A stretch of 64,000 nt of DNA from Pedobacter borealis DSM 19626 (GTDB taxonomy: Bacteria; Bacteroidota; Bacteroidia; Sphingobacteriales; Sphingobacteriaceae). The notes below the pieces were generated by a model, which was not told where the DNA came from, ran no database searches, and saw only the letters and a program-made list of their open reading frames with translations. The DNA lies in contig NZ_JAUG01000007.1 in NCBI RefSeq assembly GCF_000708285.2, positions 1-64,000 of the forward strand. Reading direction: 5' to 3'. Position numbers and translations under genes: made by a program. The first letter of the stretch is position 1. Each line of letters starts with the position of its first letter. Positions 26,176 to 35,470 of this stretch are shown here, piece by piece.

Positions 26176-28077
26176 TTATATGTAATAAAATGTATATGCA
26201 AGTAATGCGATGATACCAAATACCATCATAAAAATATAGAAACCTACGTTTCCACTTTGTAGCAAACGAATACCTTTACTGGCTTCATTTGTACTCCATC
26301 CCAATCCGTTCACCATTCCATCGATAAATTTGTTATCGATAATCTTATAAAAGAATTTCGAAAGTGCATCTAATGGCTTAGTGATCAAGAAATCATAAAT
26401 TTCATCGAGGTAGAATTTATTATAGGATAACTTTGCCAGAGCAGAACGCGGTGCTTCATCAGCAACAGGAACGCGTGCTCCCCTTACATACCTGCTATGA
26501 GCATAAAATAAAGCTGCTATAGCGGCGGTTACTGATATCGCCATTAAACCTATTTCAGTTGAATGGTTTAAATCTAGTTCGTGTTGCGCAACGCCTGCAC
26601 CAGTTAACCAATGTGCCAGCCATTCGTTTCCACCAAAAATATGCGGGAAGTTGATTGCTCCACCAATTGCAGCAAGAACAGCCAAAATGATTAAAGGTAA
26701 AGTCATTGCTTTTGGCGATTCGTGCACATGGCTTTCTTCATGATGTGTTCCACGGTATTTGCCAAAGAAAGTCAAGAACATCATTCTGAACATATAGAAT
26801 GCCGTTAAGAATGCGGTTAAAACCCCAATTCCCCAAAGTATCGGACTAGCCTGGAAAGCATGTGCTAAAATTTCATCCTTTGAGAAGAAACCAGAGAACG
26901 GTGGTAAACCTGCAATAGCAATGGTACCGATCAGCATAGTTAAGAAAGTAACCGGAAGTTTCTTTCTCAATCCGCCCATGTGACGCATATCTTGCTCATG
27001 GTGCATGGCATGGATAACCGAACCTGCGCCCAAGAATAATAGTGCTTTAAAGAATGCGTGGGTTAAAACATGGAAGCATGAACCTGTATAAGCGCCAACA
27101 CCCAGGCCTAAAAACATATATCCCAATTGCGATACGGTTGAATAAGCCAACACTTTTTTAATATCAGTCTGTGTTAAAGCAATAATTGCTGCAACTAAAG
27201 CCGTAGCCGCTCCAACAATAGCAATAATGTGCTGTGTAAGCGGAGCAAGATCGAACAATACGCTCGAACGTGCAATCATATAAATACCAGCTGTAACCAT
27301 TGTAGCTGCGTGGATCAAAGCCGAAACTGGCGTTGGTCCGGCCATTGCATCTGGTAACCAGGTAAACAAAGGCAATTGAGCCGATTTACCGCAGGCACCG
27401 ATAAACAACAAGATGGTAATTAAAACCAGTGTATCATTACCGGGCAACATATTAGCTGCTTGAGGGAAAACTTTAGCAAATTCTACACTACCAAAAGTGG
27501 TGAAGATTAAGAATACGCCTAACAAAAAGCCTAAATCGCCAATACGGTTCATTACGAAAGCTTTTTTAGCCGCTGAGGCATAAGCACTGTTTGTATACCA
27601 GAAACCGATTAACAGGTAAGAGCATAAACCTACACCTTCCCAACCGATAAACATAACGATGTAGTTTGATCCCAATACCAATAAAAGCATGAAGAATACA
27701 AACAGGTTCAGATAAGAGAAAAACTTACCGAATCCAGCATCATTGTACATGTAGCTGGTAGAATATAAATGGATCAGGAAACCAATTCCGGTGATGATCA
27801 AAAGCATGATCGAACTTAAAGGATCAACCAGGAAAGATAATGGAATGTGTAATGCACCCGCGCTGATCCAATCGAATAAAAATACTTCGTGAGATTTTTG
27901 TGTGTCGCCTTGTAAACTAAAGAAAATAACTACGCTGATGATAAAGGAGGCTAAGATTACCCCGCTTCCGATGATACCAACAAGTCCTTTAGATAAAGAG
28001 TTTCTGCCCAGTCCATTAATTACAAACCCTAAAAAAGGAAGTAACGGAACCAACCAAATCAATTGTTCTATTGTCAT
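26176..28077 (-). CDS. nuoL: NADH-quinone oxidoreductase subunit L
   Basis: 633 aa. The first two thirds form the antiporter-like core (FIGWEGVGLCSYLLIGFWYTNSAYASAAKKAFVMNRIGDLGFLLG; SAQLPLFTWLPDAMAGPTPVSALIHAATMVTAGIYMIARS). The C-terminal extension includes the long lateral helix region before the final helix (FYIFMMVFGIIALLAYTFYY). This is the distal subunit of the proton-pumping arm. Confidence 0.97.
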   Translation of the reverse strand: MTIEQLIWLVPLLPFLGFVINGLGRNSLSKGLVGIIGSGVILASFIISVVIFFSLQGDTQKSHEVFLFDWISAGALHIPLSFLVDPLSSIMLLIITGIGFLIHLYSTSYMYNDAGFGKFFSYLNLFVFFMLLLVLGSNYIVMFIGWEGVGLCSYLLIGFWYTNSAYASAAKKAFVMNRIGDLGFLLGVFLIFTTFGSVEFAKVFPQAANMLPGNDTLVLITILLFIGACGKSAQLPLFTWLPDAMAGPTPVSALIHAATMVTAGIYMIARSSVLFDLAPLTQHIIAIVGAATALVAAIIALTQTDIKKVLAYSTVSQLGYMFLGLGVGAYTGSCFHVLTHAFFKALLFLGAGSVIHAMHHEQDMRHMGGLRKKLPVTFLTMLIGTIAIAGLPPFSGFFSKDEILAHAFQASPILWGIGVLTAFLTAFYMFRMMFLTFFGKYRGTHHEESHVHESPKAMTLPLIILAVLAAIGGAINFPHIFGGNEWLAHWLTGAGVAQHELDLNHSTEIGLMAISVTAAIAALFYAHSRYVRGARVPVADEAPRSALAKLSYNKFYLDEIYDFLITKPLDALSKFFYKIIDNKFIDGMVNGLGWSTNEASKGIRLLQSGNVGFYIFMMVFGIIALLAYTFYYI

Positions 28078-28090
28078 TCTTATTATATAT

Positions 28091-28420
28091 TTACCACTTA
28101 AGGCGATTTAAAACATTAATATCTACTGATTTCGTATTTCTGTAAACCATTACGATAATTGCCAGGCCTACTGCAACCTCTGCAGCTGCCAAAGCCATAA
28201 TGAAGAATACGAAAACCTGCCCTGATGGGTCATTGTTATGAACCGAGAATGCCGTTAAAAGTAAGTTAACCGCATTTAGCATCAGCTCAACCGACATAAA
28301 AATTACAATGGCATTTCTGCGCGTAAGTACACCGATTACGCCAATAGAAAAAATAATGGCACTTAAATAGATGTAGTGGTTTAGCGGAACGCCTGCTGCT
28401 TGTGTGAATAAATTTTCCAT
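28091..28420 (-). CDS. nuoK: NADH-quinone oxidoreductase subunit K
   Basis: 109 aa with three membrane helices. NAIVIFMSVELMLNAVNLLLTAFS holds the conserved Glu of the channel, and FFIMALAAAEVAVGLAIIVMVYRN the second Glu. Its start overlaps the nuoJ stop by one base. Confidence 0.97.
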   Translation of the reverse strand: MENLFTQAAGVPLNHYIYLSAIIFSIGVIGVLTRRNAIVIFMSVELMLNAVNLLLTAFSVHNNDPSGQVFVFFIMALAAAEVAVGLAIIVMVYRNTKSVDINVLNRLKW

Positions 28421-28923
28421 TATGCTTCTACCTCATCTCTTTTAGATAATAAAACGGCTCCAACCATTGCTGCCAATAGTAATAGAGATGACAATTCGAA
28501 TGGTAATAAGAATGGGCCAAAAAGCTCCTTACCTAGATTTTCTACCAATCCTAATCCTGGATTTTTCAAAATCAATGGACTGGTAATACTTGCTGATTTT
28601 AAAGAACCGATTAAGGTTACAACCAAACAACCGCCAGCAATTACACCTACGATTTTGATCAGTGGCGATTTACTCGGTTCAGTTTCTTTGTTCAGGTTAA
28701 GTAGCATCAGTACAAAAAGAAACAATACCATTATGGCCCCCATGTAAACGATAAAGTTTACCACCGCTAAAAACTGTGCGTTTAATAGCACATAGTGTAC
28801 AGTAAAGGTAAAAAAGGTAAGGATTAAGTACAATACACTGTGGATCGGATTTTTTGCAAAAATCACCATCAGCGAAAAGATGATACTTAATGTGGCTACG
28901 AAATAGAATACTTGTGTACTCAT
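28420..28923 (-). CDS. nuoJ: NADH-quinone oxidoreductase subunit J
   Basis: 167 aa with five helices. KNPIHSVLYLILTFFTFTVHYVLLNAQFLAVVNFIVYMGAIMVLFLFVLML is the typical core that links K and A. A repeat cluster of 128 nt separates it from nuoI. Confidence 0.96.
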   Translation of the reverse strand: MSTQVFYFVATLSIIFSLMVIFAKNPIHSVLYLILTFFTFTVHYVLLNAQFLAVVNFIVYMGAIMVLFLFVLMLLNLNKETEPSKSPLIKIVGVIAGGCLVVTLIGSLKSASITSPLILKNPGLGLVENLGKELFGPFLLPFELSSLLLLAAMVGAVLLSKRDEVEA

Positions 28924-28947
28924 TAATTAATTGTTTATTTATGTTCC

Positions 28948-29047
28948 ATGGTTTGTGTCTCCACAAACCATTATTTATATTTCGTTTCGTGAAGACACGA
29001 ACCGAGGCTTAAGATTGTTTACCATGGTTCGTGTCTTCACGAACCAT
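28948..29047. repeat. ATGGTTCGTG palindrome cluster between nuoI and nuoJ
   Basis: Three palindromes in 100 bp: ATGGTTTGTG-TCTC-CACAAACCAT (28948-28971), TTCGTGAAGACACGAA (28986-29001) and ATGGTTCGTG-TCTT-CACGAACCAT (29024-29047). They form stable hairpins in the nuo transcript without a T run, so read-through is expected; they could set mRNA processing. Confidence 0.85.
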
Positions 29048-29051
29048 CATT

Positions 29052-29555
29052 TTATTTTTTCATTTCCAATGGAGCCTCTACCAACTTATCTTTTCCGTAA
29101 ATGAAATCTTTACGTAAATAATCAGCAGGTACAATAGGTCCATCTAAGTAAATTGCCTCTTTTGGACAAGCCTCTTCACATAATCCACAGAAAATGCAAC
29201 GCAACATATTGATTTCGTAAGTTGCTGCATATTTTTCTTCGCGGTATAAATCTTTCTCCTCAGGTTTACGTTCAGCTGCAATCATGGTAATGGCTTCAGC
29301 TGGACAAGATAAAGCGCATAAACCGCAGGCAGTACAACGTTCTTTACCATTCTCATCGCGCTTTAGCGAGTGCATCCCTCTAAAGTTGGTAGAGAATTCA
29401 CGTTCTACTTCAGGATATCTTATAGTAGCCTCTTTTTTAAATAAGTGACTGATGGTAATGCCCATACCTTTAGCAATTGCCGGTAGGTACATCCGTTCCA
29501 TAAAGCTCAATGGCTTTTGTTCCAGTACTTTTTTCTTATTACTTAATGATTCCAT
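29052..29555 (-). CDS. nuoI: NADH-quinone oxidoreductase subunit I (two 4Fe-4S clusters)
   Basis: 167 aa. Two ferredoxin motifs are clear: CTACGLCALSCP and CIFCGLCEEACP, which bind clusters N6a and N6b passing electrons to N2 in NuoB. Located 2 nt after nuoH. Confidence 0.97.
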   Translation of the reverse strand: MESLSNKKKVLEQKPLSFMERMYLPAIAKGMGITISHLFKKEATIRYPEVEREFSTNFRGMHSLKRDENGKERCTACGLCALSCPAEAITMIAAERKPEEKDLYREEKYAATYEINMLRCIFCGLCEEACPKEAIYLDGPIVPADYLRKDFIYGKDKLVEAPLEMKK

Positions 29556-29557
29556 AA

Positions 29558-30595
29558 TTAAAACTTCTCAATAATCGCAATCACAACACCTGTTATTATA
29601 ATATTGGCAATAGCCAAAGGTATTAAACCTTTCCAACCTAAATTCATCAATTGATCGTAACGGAAACGAGGGATTGTCCAACGTACCCACATAAAGAAAA
29701 AGATGAAAGCACATATTTTACCGAAGAAAACTGCTGTACCAAAAAGTGGTGCCCAGGTTGGGCCTAACCACACCGCCATCGAATCCATACCAGGGTAATT
29801 ATAACCACCCCAATATAAAGCGGCCATTACTGCCGATGATACAAACATGTTGATATATTCAGCAAATAAATAAAAACCTAATTTCATTGAAGAATATTCG
29901 GTATGGTAACCACCGATTAATTCCGTTTCGCATTCAGGTAAATCGAATGGCGCACGGTTGGTTTCTGCAAATGAACAAACCATAAAGATTAAAAATCCAA
30001 GTGGCTGATATAAAACATTCCATCTCCATCCATGTTGCTGATCAACGATTTCTTTTAAGCTTAAGGTATTCGTCATTAAAAGCAAAGCGATGATCGATAA
30101 TCCCATTGCAATTTCATAACTGATGTTCTGCGAAGCTGCACGGATCGCACTTAACAAAGAGTATTTGTTGTTTGAGGCCCATCCCCCAATCATTACGCCA
30201 TAAACACCTAAAGAAACGACTCCAAAAATGTATAAAACTCCAACATTGATATCTGAAACCTGTAAAGGAATAGTTTTGCCTGCAATTAAAACAGGACTGC
30301 CCCACGGGATAACCGCCGTACCTATACAGGCACAAAGCAATGCCAAACCCGGACCAGCTATAAATAAAAATCTGTTTGATGAGGTAGGAATAATTTCCTC
30401 TTTCATAAACATTTTTAATCCATCGGCCAACGGTTGTAAAATACCAAAGGGACCAGCTCTATCAGGGCCTAAACGATCTTGTAAATACGCAGCAACTTTA
30501 CGTTCTGCATAAGTAGAATACATGGCAATAACTAAACTGATGCCGAAAATTACAGCTACCAGGATAAATTTTTCTATAACAAAAGCGCTATCCAT
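29558..30595 (-). CDS. nuoH: NADH-quinone oxidoreductase subunit H
   Basis: 345 aa with eight helices. AAYLQDRLGPDRAGPFGILQPLADGLKMFMKEE and ETNRAPFDLPECETELIGGYHTEYSSM are the quinone-site signatures with conserved Arg and Glu. Its start shares a base with the nuoG stop. Confidence 0.97.
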   Translation of the reverse strand: MDSAFVIEKFILVAVIFGISLVIAMYSTYAERKVAAYLQDRLGPDRAGPFGILQPLADGLKMFMKEEIIPTSSNRFLFIAGPGLALLCACIGTAVIPWGSPVLIAGKTIPLQVSDINVGVLYIFGVVSLGVYGVMIGGWASNNKYSLLSAIRAASQNISYEIAMGLSIIALLLMTNTLSLKEIVDQQHGWRWNVLYQPLGFLIFMVCSFAETNRAPFDLPECETELIGGYHTEYSSMKLGFYLFAEYINMFVSSAVMAALYWGGYNYPGMDSMAVWLGPTWAPLFGTAVFFGKICAFIFFFMWVRWTIPRFRYDQLMNLGWKGLIPLAIANIIITGVVIAIIEKF

Positions 30596-31605
30596 TAGTA
30601 TTTAACTGTTTTATGTAATTCAATTTCATTTGCAGCTTGTAATGCCTCATTTGGCTGAATTACATGCAAAGGTTTTAATGTTTCGTAGTGATTAGATGCA
30701 ATTACCGAAGTATCATCAATGTGTGTTGGGTGTTCAATTACCCAATCAGCTGTTGCTTTTTTATCGAAGCGGCAAGTATTGCAAATAAATTCTTCTACTT
30801 CTCCAAACTGATCTTTACGTGCGGTAACACGTAAAACATCTGCTCCTTTATACCAAAGTGTTACTTTACCGTTGCATTTTTCGTGATCGCAATCACGGTG
30901 TGCATCAACTGGTTTGGTAAACCAAACACGGTTTTTAAAACGGAAAGTTTTATCGGTTAAAGCACCTACCGGGCAAACATCGATTACGTTTCCTGAGAAA
31001 TCGTTATCAACAGCCTGGGTAATGTAAGTAGAAATTTCGGAATGGTCGCCACGGTTTAAGATCCCATGAACACGTTTGTTAGTAATCTGATCAGCCGTGA
31101 AAACACAACGGTAGCACAAAATACAACGGTTCATGTGCAATTGGATTTTATCACCTATATCGATACGCTCGAAAGTACGGCGTTCAAACTCATAACGTGT
31201 TTTTTGCAAACCATGCTCGTAGCCCAAATTCTGCAAATCGCACTCTCCTGCCTGATCGCAAACAGGGCAATCTAAGGGGTGATTAATCAATAAGATCTCT
31301 ACAACACCTGCACGTGCTTCCAAAACTTCTGGTGAAGTAATGTTAAGCACTTCCATCCCATCCATTACGGTTGTGCGGCAAGAAGCCACCAACTTAGGCA
31401 TTGGACGAGGATCTTTCTCCGAACCTTTAGTCACTTTTACAATACAGGTACGGCATTTACCGCCACTGCCTTGTAATTTAGAATAATAGCACATTGCTGG
31501 CGGAACAATATCCCCTCCGATCTGCCTTGCAGCATTCAGAATGGTTGTGCCGTTATCAACCTCTACTGTTATTCCATCTATCGTAACCTTAACTTTTTCA
31601 CTCAT
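30595..31605 (-). CDS. nuoG: NADH-quinone oxidoreductase subunit G, short Bacteroidota form
   Basis: 336 aa. The N-terminal 2Fe-2S ferredoxin region (MCYYSKLQGSGGKCRTCIVKV), the N5 segment with HPLDCPVCDQAGECDLQ, and the N4 segment NRCILCYRCVF...CPVGAL are intact. The large molybdopterin-like domain of E. coli NuoG (about 900 aa) is absent; this compact form is usual in aerobic Bacteroidota and is not a truncation caused by the nearby insertion. The gene is separated from nuoF by 698 nt containing an ORF6N gene. Confidence 0.95.
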   Translation of the reverse strand: MSEKVKVTIDGITVEVDNGTTILNAARQIGGDIVPPAMCYYSKLQGSGGKCRTCIVKVTKGSEKDPRPMPKLVASCRTTVMDGMEVLNITSPEVLEARAGVVEILLINHPLDCPVCDQAGECDLQNLGYEHGLQKTRYEFERRTFERIDIGDKIQLHMNRCILCYRCVFTADQITNKRVHGILNRGDHSEISTYITQAVDNDFSGNVIDVCPVGALTDKTFRFKNRVWFTKPVDAHRDCDHEKCNGKVTLWYKGADVLRVTARKDQFGEVEEFICNTCRFDKKATADWVIEHPTHIDDTSVIASNHYETLKPLHVIQPNEALQAANEIELHKTVKY

Positions 31606-31641
31606 GGTTAATGATATTCTTTTTATTTTTTATACTTCTAC

Positions 31642-31670
31642 CGTCATTGCGAGGTACGAAGTAATCTTTT
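31642..31670. repeat. solo half of the CGTCATTGCGAG palindrome
   Basis: CGTCATTGCGAGGTACGAAG followed by TAATCTT matches one arm of the 5964-6037 family, but no second arm follows. It lies between nuoG and the ORF6N stop and suggests repeated insertion and loss in this spacer. Confidence 0.6.
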
Positions 31671-31680
31671 TTACAATTTA

Positions 31681-32217
31681 TTATTTCTCTTTCGAGATTT
31701 TATAACCAATTTCTTTTCTTGGTTTTTCTTTTTGTTCCAATAGTTCGTCAAAATATCTGAAGATCACTTCAATATTTTTATCTTGATTATCTACTTTCTT
31801 TTTAATCTTTTCTACTTCTAATCTTATTTCTGTATTGCTTAAAACCATCGTTCTAAGCTGTACAAACACATCAATAATTTTAATACTTACTTCTACCGCC
31901 TGTTTACTTTTTAAAACGTTTGATAGTTGTAAAACACCATGCTCACTAAATGCAAACGGAAGATACTTTGAGTATTTTCCTTGTTCTAAGGTCGCAAATT
32001 GCGACCTTAAGACCTCATTTTCTTCTTTTGTTAATTCGAACATAAAGTGCTCTGGAAAACGCTCTATATTTCTTCTAACTTGTTCTTTTAATCTTTTAGT
32101 CTCAACGCCAAAGAGTTCTGCTAAATCAGAATCTAACATCACCTTAACTCCTCTAAAAAGATAAATTTTGTTTACAATTACCTCATTAGGAATTATTAAT
32201 GTCTCTTGTTTCGGCAT
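31681..32217 (-). CDS. ORF6N-domain DNA-binding protein inserted in the nuo operon
   Basis: 178 aa. The N-terminal half is an ORF6N domain (IYLFRGVKVMLDSDLAELFGVETKRLKEQVRRNIERFPEHFMFELTKEE, then VLRSQFATLEQG and YLPFAFSEHGVLQLSNVLKS), a KilA-N-like fold found in phage and bacterial regulators. The C-terminal third is a predicted coiled coil (EVEKIKKKVDNQDKNIEVIF). It has no role in complex I. LRSQFATL is encoded by a 23-bp palindrome (31987-32009), and two related palindromes lie between its ATG and nuoF. Autoregulation is a good guess but unproven. Codon usage is A/T-rich compared with nuo genes, consistent with acquisition. Confidence 0.88.
   Translation of the reverse strand: MPKQETLIIPNEVIVNKIYLFRGVKVMLDSDLAELFGVETKRLKEQVRRNIERFPEHFMFELTKEENEVLRSQFATLEQGKYSKYLPFAFSEHGVLQLSNVLKSKQAVEVSIKIIDVFVQLRTMVLSNTEIRLEVEKIKKKVDNQDKNIEVIFRYFDELLEQKEKPRKEIGYKISKEK
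31987..32009. repeat. 23-bp perfect palindrome inside the ORF6N coding region
   Basis: TAAGGTCGCAA-A-TTGCGACCTTA, 11-bp arms. On the coding strand it spells Leu-Arg-Ser-Gln-Phe-Ala-Thr-Leu, the family's conserved motif. Related palindromes are upstream of the start codon. Confidence 0.9.
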
Positions 32218-32231
32218 TTACAAGTTTATTT

Positions 32232-32300
32232 CTAAGATCACAAATTGTGATCTTAGGTTTTAAATTACATATTCAACTGGTCGCAAATCGCGACCTTAAG
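32232..32300. promoter_or_regulatory. two palindromes upstream of the ORF6N start (candidate operators)
   Basis: CTAAGATCACAA-A-TTGTGATCTTAG (32232-32256, 12-bp arms) lies 15 nt before the ATG. GGTCGC-AAATC-GCGACC followed by TTAAG (32279-32300) lies next to the nuoF stop. Both resemble the palindrome in the coding region; the first would even read LRSQFVIL on the coding strand. They could bind the ORF6N protein dimer. Confidence 0.6.
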
Positions 32301-32303
32301 ATT

Positions 32304-33671
32304 TTATTTCTCTTCCGTTACCGGAGCTTTCTCAATCGGTGTTGCATAATTTGCGATACCGTAATTTTGGCTCTGACTCTTAACAGGTTCTTTAATATGC
32401 CATTCAAATTCATCCCTGAAGTGACGGATTGCACTGGCTACTGGCCAGGCTGCTGCATCACCCAACGGGCAGATTGTATTCCCTTCAATTTTGCGTTGAA
32501 TATCCCACAATAAATCAACATCTTCCATGCTGCCATGGCCATGTTCGATTTTATGAAGCACTTTTTCCATCCATCCGGTACCTTCGCGGCAAGGTGAACA
32601 CTGTCCACAGCTTTCGTGGTGATAAAAACGAGAAAAATTCCAGGTATTACGAACAATGCACTGATCTTCATCAAAAGCAATAAAACCACCTGAACCCATC
32701 ATGGTTCCTGTAGCAAACCCACCTTCTGATAACGATTCGTAGCTCATTAAACGAGGTTCGCCGTTAGCATATTTCAAGGTTAAATTAGCTGGCAAAATAG
32801 GCACAGATGATCCACCCGCAACCGTTGCCTTTAAACGTTTACCATTCGCAATACCGCCACAATACTCGTCTGAATAAATAAATTCTTCTACCGGTAAACC
32901 CAATTCGATTTCGTAAACGCCTGGTTTTACTAAATTACCTGATGCGGATATTAATTTTGTACCTGTACTTCTACCGATACCAATTTTTGCATATTCATCT
33001 CCACCATCGTTGATAATCGGCACCACTGCAGCAATAGATTCAACATTGTTAACCACTGTAGGGCAACCATATAACCCTGCAATTGCAGGAAATGGTGGTT
33101 TAATCCGTGGATTACCTCTTTTACCTTCAAGCGACTCTAACAAAGCAGTTTCTTCACCGCAAATGTAAGCGCCACCACCTGGCTGAACATATAATTCTAA
33201 ATCGTAACCTGTTCCTAAAATGTTTTTACCCAACCATCCTGCAGCTTTAGCTTCAGCAATTGCTTTTTCTAAAATGCGGATCTGAGGCATCATCTCGCCA
33301 CGTACATAGATGTACGAAACCTTGGCACCTAATGCGAAACTTGATACAATCATTCCCTCAATTAACGCATGGGGAATATAAGTCATCAAATAACGGTCTT
33401 TAAAAGTTCCTGGCTCAGATTCATCAGCATTACACACCAAATAACGTGCAACACCTTCTGGTTTAGCCAAAAAGCTCCATTTCATCCCAGTTGGGAAACC
33501 CGCACCTCCGCGACCGCGTAAGCCCGATTTCTTAACTTCTTCAACAATCTCTTCGGGTGTTAAAGTTTTAAGGGCTTTTTCCACAGCACGGTACCCGCCT
33601 TTTTGGCGATAGACTTCAAGTGTATTGATGCCCGGTACGTTTATATGCTCAAGTAACAGTTTTCGAGACAT
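32304..33671 (-). CDS. nuoF: NADH-quinone oxidoreductase subunit F (FMN, NADH site)
   Basis: 455 aa. [21 protein letters not shown] binds [30 protein letters not shown] follows, and [21 protein letters not shown] with a later Cys ([13 protein letters not shown]) binds cluster N3. Electrons from NADH enter here. It is separated from nuoE by an AGTC-type tandem repeat (about 33678-33757). Confidence 0.97.
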   Translation of the reverse strand: MSRKLLLEHINVPGINTLEVYRQKGGYRAVEKALKTLTPEEIVEEVKKSGLRGRGGAGFPTGMKWSFLAKPEGVARYLVCNADESEPGTFKDRYLMTYIPHALIEGMIVSSFALGAKVSYIYVRGEMMPQIRILEKAIAEAKAAGWLGKNILGTGYDLELYVQPGGGAYICGEETALLESLEGKRGNPRIKPPFPAIAGLYGCPTVVNNVESIAAVVPIINDGGDEYAKIGIGRSTGTKLISASGNLVKPGVYEIELGLPVEEFIYSDEYCGGIANGKRLKATVAGGSSVPILPANLTLKYANGEPRLMSYESLSEGGFATGTMMGSGGFIAFDEDQCIVRNTWNFSRFYHHESCGQCSPCREGTGWMEKVLHKIEHGHGSMEDVDLLWDIQRKIEGNTICPLGDAAAWPVASAIRHFRDEFEWHIKEPVKSQSQNYGIANYATPIEKAPVTEEK

Positions 33672-33675
33672 TTTA

Positions 33676-33745
33676 ATTAGTCTATAGTCTGTAGTCCATA
33701 GTCCATAGCCTTAAGTCACAACGACTCTCGACTTAAGACTTTCGA
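33676..33745. repeat. short tandem words (AGTCCATAGTCCATAG, GACTTAAGAC) between nuoF and nuoE
   Basis: Three AGTC(T/C)ATAGTC units and repeated GACTTAAGACTT words fill the 75-nt gap between nuoF and nuoE. Similar words (AGTCTTAAGTCCCGAGTC) lie at about 2808-2830. No gene is present. Confidence 0.6.
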
Positions 33746-33746
33746 C

Positions 33747-34262
33747 TTAAGACTTATTTTTCAAATCTTCAATCAATTTATCTACACTTGCTTCGGTAAG
33801 GTTTTCGTAGAAAGTATATTCCGGGCTAATTTGCAGCACCGGACCGAAACCACAGGCCGCTAAACATTCAACTCCTCTAAAGCTGAATAAACCATCGGCA
33901 GTAACTTCACCTTCTTTAACACCTAACTTGTTTTCCAAGTGGCTTAATATTTTTTCGGCACCAACCAGGCAACAAGGCCCGGTACGGCAAACCTCCAAAG
34001 CATACTTACCTTGTGGTTTTAAAAAGTACATGGTATAAAATGTTGCCACCTCATACACTTCAATTGGCTGAATATTTAAATACTCGGCAACCTTATCCAT
34101 AGCTGATGTACTCACCCAAAGGTATTCGGCCTGTACCAAGTGTAATAATGGCAGCAAAGCTGATTTGTGCTTACCTTCAGGATAACGGCTTTTTACATCA
34201 TCAAATTTGGCCAGCAATTCTGATGAAAACACTACAGGTGTTTGTTCTTCTACTTTAAGCAT
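33747..34262 (-). CDS. nuoE: NADH-quinone oxidoreductase subunit E (2Fe-2S)
   Basis: 171 aa. Thioredoxin-like fold with cluster ligands in VCRTGPCCLVGAE and the later ECLAACGFGP. It binds N1a next to NuoF. The start overlaps nuoD by eight bases. Confidence 0.96.
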   Translation of the reverse strand: MLKVEEQTPVVFSSELLAKFDDVKSRYPEGKHKSALLPLLHLVQAEYLWVSTSAMDKVAEYLNIQPIEVYEVATFYTMYFLKPQGKYALEVCRTGPCCLVGAEKILSHLENKLGVKEGEVTADGLFSFRGVECLAACGFGPVLQISPEYTFYENLTEASVDKLIEDLKNKS

Positions 34263-35469
34263 CTAATTCTCCTGCAATAATATTCATACTACTCATGTTG
34301 ATAATGGCATCAGACAATAACATGCCCTCGCTCATTGGCGCAAACATCTGGTAGTTTATAAAACTTGGTCTGCGGAAGTGTAAACGATATGGCGTTCGGC
34401 CTCCATCGTTAATCAGATAGAATCCTAATTCACCATTTCCGCCTTCTACAGCGTGATAAACTTCTGCTTTTGGCGCATCAATCTCACCCATCACAATTTT
34501 GAAGTGATAGATTAATGCTTCCATATTGTTGTAAACTTCTTGTTTTGGAGGAAGGTAAAATTCAGGAACATCGGCATGGAAAATACCTTTTGGTTCCGTT
34601 TTTAACTTCACAAGCGCTTGTTCGATAATGCGGATGCTCTGCCACATCTCTTCATTACGCACTAAATATCTGTCGTAAATATCCCCACTTGTACCTACCG
34701 GAACTTCAAAGTCGAAATCCTGATATGAAGAATATGGATCGCTTACACGCACATCGTAATCTACACCGGTAGCACGCAAAAGCGGTCCAGTCCAGCTATA
34801 TTCTAAAGCAGCTTCTTTAGTTACTTCTGCAACACCAGCCGTTCTATCAATAAAAATACGGTTACGTGTTAACAGATTTTCGAACTCTTTTAACGCTTTA
34901 GGGAATTCTTTTAAAAACTTATCGATTTTAGCAAAGGCGATATCATTGAAATCTCTTTCAAACCCACCAATACGGCCAATATTTGTGGTTAAACGTGCAC
35001 CACAAACTTCTTCGAAGATTTCGTAAATATGCTCACGGAACTGAAATAGGTATAAGAAAGTGGTTGTTGCGCCGGTATCCTGACCAATAATCGTGTTACA
35101 GATAATGTGATCGGCAATACGCGAAAGCTCCATAATGATTACCCGAAGATAATCTACACGTTTCGGCATCTGAATATTTAACAACTTTTCAACCGTCATG
35201 TGCCATCCCATATTGTTAATAGGCGACGAGCAATAGTTTAAACGGTCGGTAAGTGGTGTAATTTGATAAAATGGGCGATGCTCGGCAATCTTTTCGAAAG
35301 CACGGTGGATATACCCAATGGTAGAAACGCCGCTTACAATACGTTCGCCATCTAATTGCAAAACGTTTTGAAAAACGCCGTGTGTTGCAGGGTGTGTTGG
35401 GCCTAAGTTTAAGGTTACCAGCTCACTTTGCGGGTCGTTATCTGTAAATACCGGATGGTTATGATTCAT
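34255..35469 (-). CDS. nuoD: NADH-quinone oxidoreductase subunit D
   Basis: 404 aa. LNLGPTHPATHGVFQNVLQLDGERI is the family hallmark with the quinone-site His; further landmarks are IGYIHRAFEKIAEHRPFYQ and the C-terminal FLINDGGRTPYRLHFRRPSF. It forms the quinone chamber with NuoB. The sequence directly before the ATG is GGGGATATG, supplied by a dispersed C4/G4 repeat. Confidence 0.97.
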   Translation of the reverse strand: MNHNHPVFTDNDPQSELVTLNLGPTHPATHGVFQNVLQLDGERIVSGVSTIGYIHRAFEKIAEHRPFYQITPLTDRLNYCSSPINNMGWHMTVEKLLNIQMPKRVDYLRVIIMELSRIADHIICNTIIGQDTGATTTFLYLFQFREHIYEIFEEVCGARLTTNIGRIGGFERDFNDIAFAKIDKFLKEFPKALKEFENLLTRNRIFIDRTAGVAEVTKEAALEYSWTGPLLRATGVDYDVRVSDPYSSYQDFDFEVPVGTSGDIYDRYLVRNEEMWQSIRIIEQALVKLKTEPKGIFHADVPEFYLPPKQEVYNNMEALIYHFKIVMGEIDAPKAEVYHAVEGGNGELGFYLINDGGRTPYRLHFRRPSFINYQMFAPMSEGMLLSDAIINMSSMNIIAGELDA

Positions 35470-35470
35470 A

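Noticed and set aside
30595..31605. Truncated nuoG caused by the adjacent insertion
   Set aside because: The protein has all its iron-sulfur motifs and a normal end; short NuoG without the molybdopterin-like domain is usual in aerobic Bacteroidota.
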